A DNA stretch of 6,608 nucleotides from JBBSJV01 sp038256935 (GTDB taxonomy: Bacteria > Patescibacteriota > JACMRA01). Numbering within the stretch: the stretch's first letter is position 1; every line of letters starts with the position of its first letter. The notes beneath the pieces were generated by a model, which was given only the letters and a program-made list of their open reading frames with translations, made no database searches and was not told the origin of the DNA. Shown here one piece after another: positions 1-6,188 of this stretch. The stretch lies in contig JBBSJV010000075.1 of NCBI GenBank assembly GCA_038256935.1, positions 1 to 6,608 of the forward strand, in the 5' to 3' direction. A program made the translations under genes and the position numbers.

Positions 1-99
1 GTGTATCATATTATCTGTGAATAAATAAGTGTATGTTTTGGTATTTTGTATTTTTTCAATGTCTTTTGTTATATTGTTTCTAGCTTCGTTTTCAAATGT
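1..99 (-). pseudogene. In-frame continuation of the RHS gene beyond its TAA stop (partial)
   Basis: The 33 codons after the TAA at 100-102 contain no further stop in the RHS frame, whereas the two other minus-strand frames hit stops within about 11 codons of it. The encoded residues begin TFENEARNNITKD and include TKTYTYLFTDNM, which look like YD-repeat sequence. Counting the stop as one residue keeps the 21-residue repeat period: units start at codons 1368, 1389, 1410 and 1431, with the xNI/NxM position and the T-K-x-Y end of each unit aligned. The stop lies where neighbouring units have Thr or Lys. This suggests that a nonsense mutation (from AAA or CAA), a sequencing error or readthrough interrupts a longer RHS gene that leaves the window on the left. 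The label pseudogene marks the interrupted state; loss of function is not shown. Confidence 0.7.
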
Positions 100-942
100 T
101 TAAATGGTTTCATCATAGTCTACAGTTTTAAGTATATTACCAAAGCTATCGTATTCATATTCTTTTGTCTGATTATCTGGTCTAATAATTGATTGAATTC
201 TATTAAGCTCGTCGTAGCCGTATTTAGTTGTGTGACCTAACTCATCTTTAGTTTCAATTATATTTCCAACCTTATCGTAGTCTGATTTAGTTGTAGTGTT
301 ATCCGGATTTGTAGTCTCAATTCTTCTCCCTTGCTCATCCAGATTATATTTTGTTTGGCTACCAACAGGGTCTGTGGTTGCAATTAGCCTGTCTTCTCTA
401 TCGTATTCAAAGGTGGTTACGATTACCTCTGGATTTAGAGTTTCAATTTGGTTGTTGTCTTCTTCCTTTTCATCGGTGTTTTCTGGTTCCTGAGCAGTCG
501 AACTTGTTTGTTCTTGGCTACTACTTGATTCCGTACTTTCAGTTGAACTTTGTGATTCTTGATTGTCTGGAACTGCTTGAGTTACAACTATTCTAGCTTC
601 TCCTGATTCAATAATTTCTTCTTGTTCAGATTCCCCTTGCTCATCGATAATTACTGGATCAGTCTTGATAGTTTTTCTTGCTTCTTTGCAAGTATTAACA
701 TCCACAGCTTTGAGGCATTGTTTAGTTTCAATCAGTTTCTTGTTTTGATCATAAGTGTAGACTGTAATCAATCCAGTGGACTCTACTTTGGCTTCTAGCA
801 GATCATTTAAAAGATATTGATATGTAGTAATTCCCCCAAGTGAATTAGTAGTTGAAATGATATTATCTCTAGTATCGTAGGTTATGGTAGTAGCCCCTCC
901 AAGTGGAGATCTTCTAGTTGTTACTCTACCGATTCCATCGTA
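100..942 (-). repeat. C-terminal YD-repeat array, 21-residue period
   Basis: This segment encodes residues 1126-1405. Units begin at residues 1126, 1147, 1168 and 1189, and after a large insert at 1305, 1326, 1347, 1368 and 1389, giving an exact 21-residue spacing in each block. A typical unit has YD at positions 1-2, a GN/NR/GR turn at 5-6, a hydrophobic strand, a DxxG or PDN turn, and a second strand ending near T-x-Y. Such repeats form the strands of the RHS shell. The unit starting at 1389 is cut by the TAA stop at its position 18, and the register continues past it. The units differ at DNA level, so this is an old protein repeat and not a recent tandem duplication. Confidence 0.85.
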
Positions 943-3900
943 ACTAAACTCAGAATTTCCCCCATCAGGATTAACTACTTGAGTTACAAAATTATTTGCT
1001 CCGTAGTTCCAAGTAGTAGGTGAGTTATTTGGATCAATTTTGGAAACTAGTCTTGGATATGTGTTTAACTCAGCTTGTTTTGTAGCCTCTAGTTGAAGCG
1101 GTACTGGAAGCTGAGGGTTGTTTGTTATGCCAAGATTAAGGGGAGCTAGCGCCCAGTTAAAGGTGTGCCCGCTATCGCCAGGGTAAGTTTTGAAAATTAG
1201 TTTGCTTCCATCGTATTCTAGTTTGGTAATTCTTTGATCTTGAGTTTTTTGAGTAAGCTGTGAAAAGTTGTTGAAGGTGTTTTCAGTAACAGATCCATTT
1301 GCTAAGGTGATTTTAATTGGATTGTCCTGATCATCGTATTCATACACCGTTTTTCTCCCCTCCTCATCGGTTTCACTAATTTTTGCAAAGGAGTTATCTT
1401 TGTATTCAAAAGTTTTCTTGTCGCCGCTTTGATTAATAACTTCTGTCTGTCTACCTAATTGATCGTGTTTGTGAATTATTGTTTGCCCGTCTCTAAGAGT
1501 TAATTTGGTTTCACTGGAATACTTCTCCCCCTCTTTGATATTATACTCAATTCTGGTAACTTTTTCATCAATTATTTCATCCTTACTCTCATCTTTTTCA
1601 GATTCGGATTCTTGAGACTCTTCCTTACTACTGGTTTGGCTTGGATCTTGAGACTGCTCTTGGCTGCTTTGATTGTTTTGTTCAGTTTGCTGATCCTCAA
1701 GCTCTGCAGTTTCAGTGACTTTGTTTCGCCCATCTTTTTGCAGTACCACTCTGCCCTCTTCATATTCATTGTAGATTACTTGCCGCCCCGTTGGATCAAT
1801 TATGTTGTTTAAAAGTCCATTTATATCCCAGCCGTAAGTGGTAGTGGCTGTATTATCTGTAGTGGAAGTAATTAAGTTACCATCAAAATCATAGCTATAC
1901 GATACAAAGCGATTCAGATTGTCTGTAACTTTAGAAAGCCTTTTTCCAGCAAATTCAAACTCAATTTTTTGGTTAAAATTATTACTTATGGAGACAACGT
2001 TTAAGAACGGATCTTGAGTTGGATCAAAGGCAGTGGCTGTGTCAGTTGCAAGTGGGGCCTTGTATTCATAAAAAACTACCTGCCCGTTTCTCTGTTTTGT
2101 TAGAATTGGCAATCCCGCTTTCCAATCATTTGTTGGATCCAGATCAGTCTGAGTGTCCCAGTGGAAAAGGCTTTGGTTACCTAGTTTATCGGTGTGGAAA
2201 AAGTTTAAACAATTGGAGTAAATAGTATTTGTCTGGGGGGTTAGAGAAAAGACTGGGTTTCTACCATTGTAGTTAGCTGAATTATTAATTCCAATTCCAT
2301 ATTTATTCATCTCGGCTAAAAACAGAGTGTAATTTTGCAGTGACTGATTGTTTAGTTGGTTTGGCGCTGGACAACTTTGAGCCCAGCTTAGCTCAGGTTT
2401 GGTAAATGAGGTGGATGGTAGGTAGGTTAAATTTGAAACGTTTCCGGTGGAATCCCCACTTGGGGTAAAGCTGTAACAGTTTGGGTTATCGTTACTACTT
2501 GGGCAGTTAGTTTCTTGAATTGTAAATAATTCGCTGTTACCTCCACGGGTATTGATGCCAAATTCCGTCTTAATCGCGTCTTCGATAGGAGTTGCATAAA
2601 ACTCAACTCTAGGTAGACTTTCAATTGACCAGCCTTTGCCAAGGATGGATTCTCTTGTGTCAGCTGAGTTGTAGGTGCGTTTAAATTCTAGCCCTGTTGT
2701 AGGTAAATCGAGTTCTGGTTCAATTTCTTCTTGGATAGTTTTAGAGGGGCCTGGAAGGGAAAAATCAGTTTCAGTGTGGAAAAAATTACCGTTACTGGTA
2801 TTTACTGGATCTCCAACAGTACCAGCTGGGATTTCATAGCCCATATTGGTGTAGTAGCCGTATTTTGGATTGTATGCGAAACGATCTAATCTTGTTTCCA
2901 GATCACATAGATCTCCTACACCATTGTTGTTTTTATCGCCCTGATCTGAATTTGCAAGGAAGATACAATTATCTGTCTCGTTTAAGATCCCATCTCCATC
3001 AAAATCTGGATTACAAATGTAGTTAAAGACTAAGGCAGATACTTCAGCTAGGGGGTTACTGCAGTCTACTGCTTCACAAGTATCACCGATACCATTACTA
3101 TTAGTATCGATTTGATTTGGATTGTAGAAAAAGTCACGACCTGTCCCATCCCAGTTATCTGGGGGAGTGCAGTTATCAGCTACTTTGTCTTCTTTAGCGT
3201 CTTGATCCTGATCACAGGCAAGCCCAGGGCCTCCAGGGATTCCATCGGAATCAGCTTGATCAGGGTTTGCGGTATCAGGGCAGTTATCAAAGAGGTTGGA
3301 GACGCCGTCGTTGTCGTTATCGAAGTTGGCTAGGGTGTTCTGGGATATGTATGTGTGTTGCGTATTACTCACTCCCAAACTTGTAACTGGGGTTTCACCT
3401 GTTGTAATGTTTCTTCCAGAAATTGGAGGAAAAGCCATTGAAAGACCACCTTGTAATATTTGAGGACCAGATAATGCAACTTGAATATGAGAAAAGCTAT
3501 TACTAAATCCGCTTGAACCAGTCCGACCAATTTCTTGACCAGCAATCACTGTTTGCCCATTCTGAAAAACTGAAAGCACTGATAAATGATGATATTCAAT
3601 GAAATAGTTAGGAGATATTTGAACAACAACATAATTCCCAAGACCAGAATTACAACCACTCAAAAAGCCTGCTGTACAACCTTGTTTAAAGTCAACAACT
3701 GTACCATTTGTCATGGCCAGCACCGGTTGATTGAATGTAGCCGCTTCTCCTAATTTTCCAAAATTTAGATAATAAAATGATCTTGGGTGATCTTCTCCAT
3801 GCCTGCCATGGCCGTACCCTGAAGTAAGTCTCCACTCCTCCCCTGCTGTCCAAGGCAAGTCAAACTCGATCCCGTTTAACTCATCAGTTTGGGCTTGGGC

Positions 3901-4317
3901 TTCAATTGATCCAAATAATATATCTGTAATACTTGGTTTTGGATTTTGGCTTTGGTTATTTGTGGATTGAGGGTTTTGTGCTTTGTTTGAAACTGGTTTT
4001 ACCTTATCAAATTTATTAATATCATACGATTCCAAATTCGCACCTTCAGCACTTGGTTGTAAAGTATCTAAATACTGAAGTGGATCAACAGTTAATGCAC
4101 CATTTTGTTTGTTTACATCATTAATTTGTTTCAAGTTATTAAGGCTTTGTAAGGCATCTTCGGATTCAATCACGCTACTCATATCTAAAGCAAGCACTGG
4201 TAGCCAGAAAAGATTTGAAACTAAGATAACAAAAACAGTAAGAAGATTGAGTGATTTGATCATTGCTGAGAAATTAATTTTGTTGACTAAGTTTGATACA
4301 AGTTTAGTTTGGAACAT
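100..4317 (-). CDS. Secreted RHS/YD-repeat protein with degenerate M23 and TSP3 domains
   Basis: A 1405-residue extracellular protein. Residues 19-43 form a signal peptide (Lys21, a hydrophobic run, likely cleavage after VLA at 41-43). An Asn/Gln/Pro-rich linker runs to about 145. Residues 150-285 resemble an M23/LytM endopeptidase fold (TSGYG, GLGNYVVVQ, EYHHLS, GQEIGRTGSSG), but zinc-ligand positions look lost. Residues 333-472 hold three thrombospondin type 3 calcium repeats (DNC at 344, 381 and 449). Residues 500-560 match the start of RHS proteins (GDPVNTSNGNFF, LEFKRTYNS, GKGWS). YD repeats begin near 795 and continue to the stop, interrupted by two Gln/Ser/Glu-rich inserts. RHS proteins usually build a hollow beta-shell that ends in an autocleavage region and a variable toxin; neither is present here. 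The TAA stop falls inside a repeat and the frame stays open beyond it, so the 3' end may be truncated. Met19 (4263) is an alternative start giving a more ordinary signal peptide. The gene starts 5 bases after the propeller gene and is probably cotranscribed with it. Confidence 0.93.
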   Translation of the reverse strand: MFQTKLVSNLVNKINFSAMIKSLNLLTVFVILVSNLFWLPVLALDMSSVIESEDALQSLNNLKQINDVNKQNGALTVDPLQYLDTLQPSAEGANLESYDINKFDKVKPVSNKAQNPQSTNNQSQNPKPSITDILFGSIEAQAQTDELNGIEFDLPWTAGEEWRLTSGYGHGRHGEDHPRSFYYLNFGKLGEAATFNQPVLAMTNGTVVDFKQGCTAGFLSGCNSGLGNYVVVQISPNYFIEYHHLSVLSVFQNGQTVIAGQEIGRTGSSGFSNSFSHIQVALSGPQILQGGLSMAFPPISGRNITTGETPVTSLGVSNTQHTYISQNTLANFDNDNDGVSNLFDNCPDTANPDQADSDGIPGGPGLACDQDQDAKEDKVADNCTPPDNWDGTGRDFFYNPNQIDTNSNGIGDTCEAVDCSNPLAEVSALVFNYICNPDFDGDGILNETDNCIFLANSDQGDKNNNGVGDLCDLETRLDRFAYNPKYGYYTNMGYEIPAGTVGDPVNTSNGNFFHTETDFSLPGPSKTIQEEIEPELDLPTTGLEFKRTYNSADTRESILGKGWSIESLPRVEFYATPIEDAIKTEFGINTRGGNSELFTIQETNCPSSNDNPNCYSFTPSGDSTGNVSNLTYLPSTSFTKPELSWAQSCPAPNQLNNQSLQNYTLFLAEMNKYGIGINNSANYNGRNPVFSLTPQTNTIYSNCLNFFHTDKLGNQSLFHWDTQTDLDPTNDWKAGLPILTKQRNGQVVFYEYKAPLATDTATAFDPTQDPFLNVVSISNNFNQKIEFEFAGKRLSKVTDNLNRFVSYSYDFDGNLITSTTDNTATTTYGWDINGLLNNIIDPTGRQVIYNEYEEGRVVLQKDGRNKVTETAELEDQQTEQNNQSSQEQSQDPSQTSSKEESQESESEKDESKDEIIDEKVTRIEYNIKEGEKYSSETKLTLRDGQTIIHKHDQLGRQTEVINQSGDKKTFEYKDNSFAKISETDEEGRKTVYEYDDQDNPIKITLANGSVTENTFNNFSQLTQKTQDQRITKLEYDGSKLIFKTYPGDSGHTFNWALAPLNLGITNNPQLPVPLQLEATKQAELNTYPRLVSKIDPNNSPTTWNYGANNFVTQVVNPDGGNSEFSYDGIGRVTTRRSPLGGATTITYDTRDNIISTTNSLGGITTYQYLLNDLLEAKVESTGLITVYTYDQNKKLIETKQCLKAVDVNTCKEARKTIKTDPVIIDEQGESEQEEIIESGEARIVVTQAVPDNQESQSSTESTESSSSQEQTSSTAQEPENTDEKEEDNNQIETLNPEVIVTTFEYDREDRLIATTDPVGSQTKYNLDEQGRRIETTNPDNTTTKSDYDKVGNIIETKDELGHTTKYGYDELNRIQSIIRPDNQTKEYEYDSFGNILKTVDYDETI
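424..642 (-). repeat. Low-complexity Gln/Ser/Glu/Thr-rich insert 2 in the YD array
   Basis: This segment encodes residues 1226-1298, made almost wholly of Glu, Gln, Ser, Thr and Asn, including runs such as STESTESSSSQEQTSS. It lies within a larger insertion (about 1200-1300) that splits one YD unit: the unit begins normally at 1189 (YDQNKKLIET) and its closing strand resumes at VIVTTFE (1298-1304). Two Cys at 1201 and 1210 precede the low-complexity part. It is likely a disordered, exposed loop projecting from the shell. Confidence 0.75.
1564..1716 (-). repeat. Low-complexity Gln/Ser/Glu-rich insert 1 in the YD array
   Basis: This segment encodes residues 868-918, a highly acidic and polar stretch dominated by Glu, Gln, Ser, Asp and Lys (for example SSQEQSQDPSQTSSKEESQE). 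It interrupts a YD unit between its first strand (YEEGRVVLQKDGRNKVT) and its second strand (EKVTRIEYN, 918-926). The site matches that of the second insert in repeat position and composition. Probably a disordered surface loop. Confidence 0.75.
2902..3327 (-). other. Thrombospondin type 3 calcium-binding repeats (within the RHS protein)
   Basis: This segment encodes residues 331-472. Three repeat units are visible: DNDNDG...DNCPDTANPDQADSDG at 333-359, DNC at 381 leading to NPNQIDTNSNGIGDTC ending at 414, and DFDGDG...DNC at 451 leading to GDKNNNGVGDLC ending at 471. The pattern of Asp/Asn/Gly every second residue with paired Cys is typical of TSP3 repeats, which bind many calcium ions and form stiff connectors on cell-surface and secreted proteins. 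The second unit carries an insertion of about a dozen residues (PDNWDGTGRDFF) between its DNC and NPNQ. The array joins the M23-like head to the RHS region and supports an extracellular location. Confidence 0.88.
3463..3870 (-). other. M23/LytM-like domain with replaced zinc ligands (within the RHS protein)
   Basis: This segment encodes residues 150-285. Family-typical features are the opening TSGYG, several His residues (170, 173, 177) before a YYLNF segment, NGTVVDF, GLGNYVVVQ, an EYHHLS strand and GQEIGRTGSSG. In active M23 enzymes the zinc ligands are a His, an Asp (the D of HxxxD or of a DF motif) and the second His of HxH; a further His in YAHL and the first His of HxH assist catalysis. 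Here the expected Asp appears as Asn185 and HxH reads SHIQ, so His277 is kept but the second His is Gln279. The domain is probably not a working peptidoglycan hydrolase and may instead bind cell wall or fold as a scaffold. Two extra Cys (213, 222) could form a disulfide. The alignment was made by eye. Confidence 0.7.
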
Positions 4318-4322
4318 ATGAA

Positions 4323-5777
4323 TTATATTTGAGCAGTTAAAATTTCTCCTTTACTAGTTATTAGTGTTATATTTGACCCTGTCTGATCTATAAATGCTAA
4401 TTTGTTAGGCAATACTAAAGTTGGAATATCATTTTGCAATCTATATAAAAAGCTATTACTCAGATAATAAAATCCATCTTCAGTGTATACCAGTTTTTCC
4501 ACATTTGTTGCTACAATTTTATCGTTGTTGTCATAAATTATCCCATCGTAATGACTATAAACCTTTTGCGCTGTCTTGATTAACTGGCCTTGAGTGTAGT
4601 TTTGTGGAAGTGCTGGTAAAGTTGGTGTAGAATCAATATTAAAAATCACTGAGCTATCGCCAATATATAATGAGTCCTGATCCAGCCACTGCCAAAATAA
4701 ATCAGTATTACTATTAGGTCTTGGAATATAAAAAGTCTGACCTAGTATTTGCTGATTGACTTGTTGTTTTTTGGTTACTAATTCTTCCCATTTGATTTGG
4801 ATCACATCTTGGGTAAATGATGCATTGGGGGTACTATTATCTACTGCATTACTTGGATTTTTGATGGCAATTATTGTCTCTCCATCAGGTGAAAATCTAT
4901 TGGATCCAATTCCAGATTGCGATAACACAGGAGTGACTTTACCATCTAATACGTAGCCAAATTCTCCATCAGGTCTGGAATAAGCCAAAGCTTCTTGAGT
5001 TGGATGAAAACTGACTCTTAATAAATTTGAATAATCAGAGGTAACCAGAAGCTGAGTTTCATTTTGCGTGGTCATATCATAACTGAAAAAGCCATTCTGA
5101 CCTGATTCTTGGCATAGTTTGAAATATCTTAGCTTATCTCCCTGATTGTTAAAATTAAGACTTTCAAATTGGCATTTTTGAGATATGTTGAAAGTTTTTT
5201 TCTGGCCTTGATCATTTGCAGTTGTTATAATTATCAAATCCTGATCATTTTCTTGATTATCAATTACAGCTGCTAGATTTGATTTGTTGCTGCTAATTAC
5301 GGCATATTTTATTTGCTGATTAGATTGTAGCTGAATGGACTCTTGAATTGTTTGATCCTCTATTTTTTGTAATTCATTCAATTTATTTTCTGAAAATGAC
5401 TGATTATTATCTACTTCACCATTAAGTGTAAAACTAAATTTATTTTCTTGGTCGGCTTTGACTGTACTTGCTTCATCAATTTTTCCTATTCCATCAGCTT
5501 GAAAAATCACCCTATTTGAACCTTCTCTAAGAAACTCTAGCTTGTTAGTATAAATGGTATTTATTGATTTTTCAGAATTAAGCAGGCTAACAGGAGTACC
5601 ATCCTCAAGATTAGTAATGCTTAGAGTAATTGAAGTCGGTGTAAATGCGTTAGTTTCAGGACTTTTAGATTCTAGGAGATAAAATATAAAAGCTGACAGA
5701 ATGATAATAATTGTTATTAATGGAACTAAAACTCTCAATTTAAAAAAACTTTTTAGAGTATTATTATTACTAGACAT
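4323..5777 (-). CDS. Membrane-anchored PEGA-like/beta-propeller protein
   Basis: A 484-residue protein of unassigned function. Residues 16-35 form one hydrophobic helix after a short positively charged N-terminus (K9, K13, R15), predicting an N-in anchor with the rest outside the membrane. Residues 46-120 look like a PEGA-type beta-sandwich (SITLSITNLEDGTPVSLL, then LREGSNRVIFQADG). A Gln/Glu-rich, possibly helical linker spans 125-155. From 157 the protein resembles TolB/PD40 propeller blades: FNNQGDKLRYF at 209, VSFHPTQEALAYSRPDGEFG at 255, and NRFSPDGETIIAI at 293, with weaker blades to the C-terminus. Such domains usually mediate protein-protein or wall contacts and have no catalytic signature. 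Cys202 and Cys222 might pair. Its stop is 5 bases from the RHS start, so the two are likely one operon, and this protein may anchor or assist the RHS protein; that role is an inference. No Shine-Dalgarno sequence is evident before the ATG. Confidence 0.88.
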   Translation of the reverse strand: MSSNNNTLKSFFKLRVLVPLITIIIILSAFIFYLLESKSPETNAFTPTSITLSITNLEDGTPVSLLNSEKSINTIYTNKLEFLREGSNRVIFQADGIGKIDEASTVKADQENKFSFTLNGEVDNNQSFSENKLNELQKIEDQTIQESIQLQSNQQIKYAVISSNKSNLAAVIDNQENDQDLIIITTANDQGQKKTFNISQKCQFESLNFNNQGDKLRYFKLCQESGQNGFFSYDMTTQNETQLLVTSDYSNLLRVSFHPTQEALAYSRPDGEFGYVLDGKVTPVLSQSGIGSNRFSPDGETIIAIKNPSNAVDNSTPNASFTQDVIQIKWEELVTKKQQVNQQILGQTFYIPRPNSNTDLFWQWLDQDSLYIGDSSVIFNIDSTPTLPALPQNYTQGQLIKTAQKVYSHYDGIIYDNNDKIVATNVEKLVYTEDGFYYLSNSFLYRLQNDIPTLVLPNKLAFIDQTGSNITLITSKGEILTAQI

Positions 5778-5815
5778 ATACTAACCAACTAACATCATGT
5801 GAATGTTTAAGTTAG

Positions 5816-5848
5816 ATTAAAACAGCTAGAATTACTTTAGTTTGTCAA
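5816..5848 (-). promoter_or_regulatory. Possible promoter for the propeller-RHS operon, with a small palindrome
   Basis: The only sizeable spacer of the window (5778-5891) holds a perfect TTGACA (5843-5848 on the minus strand) and a TTTAAT (5816-5821), about 38 bases before the propeller start. The 21-base spacing is longer than the usual 17, so the pairing is weak. TTGACA sits inside an 11-base perfect palindrome, GTTTG-A-CAAAC (5840-5850), which could be an operator. A promoter here would drive the two secreted-protein genes separately from the Smr and DUF1801 genes. Confidence 0.25.
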
Positions 5849-5891
5849 ACAACAAATAGCTTATTTGAATGAAGTTTTGTTCATTTATTAT

Positions 5892-6188
5892 TTACACCCA
5901 GACCAAGATCACCCCTTCTTGGCCTTCACCACACCCTCCGTTTTGAAATCTTAAATTTAGCTTTTCTAAATAACTTTCAGTGTAGAATCTAAGTGGGTTT
6001 TTGCCATTTATAAATTTCCTGGAATTTGTCCCCTTACCTACAATCAAATACAATTTTTGACCCTTGTTTCTGACTAAATGTGGAGTTACAAAAGCATCAA
6101 GAATGGCTTCTACTTGAAACCCAAGATCTGATCCTAAATCAAATTTAATGCCTCTTAAGTTTAAAACTTTTTGTTTATTTGTGATCAT
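5892..6188 (-). CDS. Small stand-alone Smr-domain protein
   Basis: This 98-residue protein is about the size of a single Smr domain, the fold found at the C-terminus of MutS2 and in stand-alone nucleases acting on DNA or RNA. Visible landmarks are LNLRG (9-13, cf. LDLRG/LDLHG), an amphipathic helix about 24-40, KLYLIVGKGT (45-54, cf. the IHGKGT motif), a second helix about 65-77, and a C-terminal GGxGEGQEGVILVWV strand (84-98). The usual His of HGKG is Val50, and LDLHG has Arg for His, so nuclease activity is uncertain; nucleic-acid binding may remain. Its ATG overlaps the stop of the DUF1801 gene by one base (TAATG), implying translational coupling. The assignment was made by motif reading only. 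Confidence 0.75.
   Translation of the reverse strand: MITNKQKVLNLRGIKFDLGSDLGFQVEAILDAFVTPHLVRNKGQKLYLIVGKGTNSRKFINGKNPLRFYTESYLEKLNLRFQNGGCGEGQEGVILVWV

Noticed and set aside
296..596. Two plus-strand open frames with hydrophobic translations
   Set aside because: They are antisense to the YD repeats and insert 2; the Leu/Ser/Phe-rich translations are what reversed Gln/Glu/Lys codons produce.
1564..1812. Open frames on both strands opposite or across insert 1 of the RHS gene
   Set aside because: They overlap the well-supported RHS frame and arise from its low-complexity, stop-poor codons; their translations show no domain-like pattern.
100..4317. Stop-codon reassignment (for example UGA as Gly) as an explanation for the interrupted RHS gene
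   Set aside because: The interrupting codon is TAA, and all the other visible genes end in TAA too, so a TGA recoding would not explain it.
5791..5807. Inverted repeat AACAT...ATGTT just upstream of the propeller gene
   Set aside because: Only 5 matching bases per arm around a 7-base centre, expected by chance in AT-rich DNA.
5853..5867. Small hairpin (CAAATA/TATTTG, 3-base loop) after the Smr gene, considered as a terminator
   Set aside because: The stem is only 6 A/T-rich pairs and no clean T-run follows; too weak to call.
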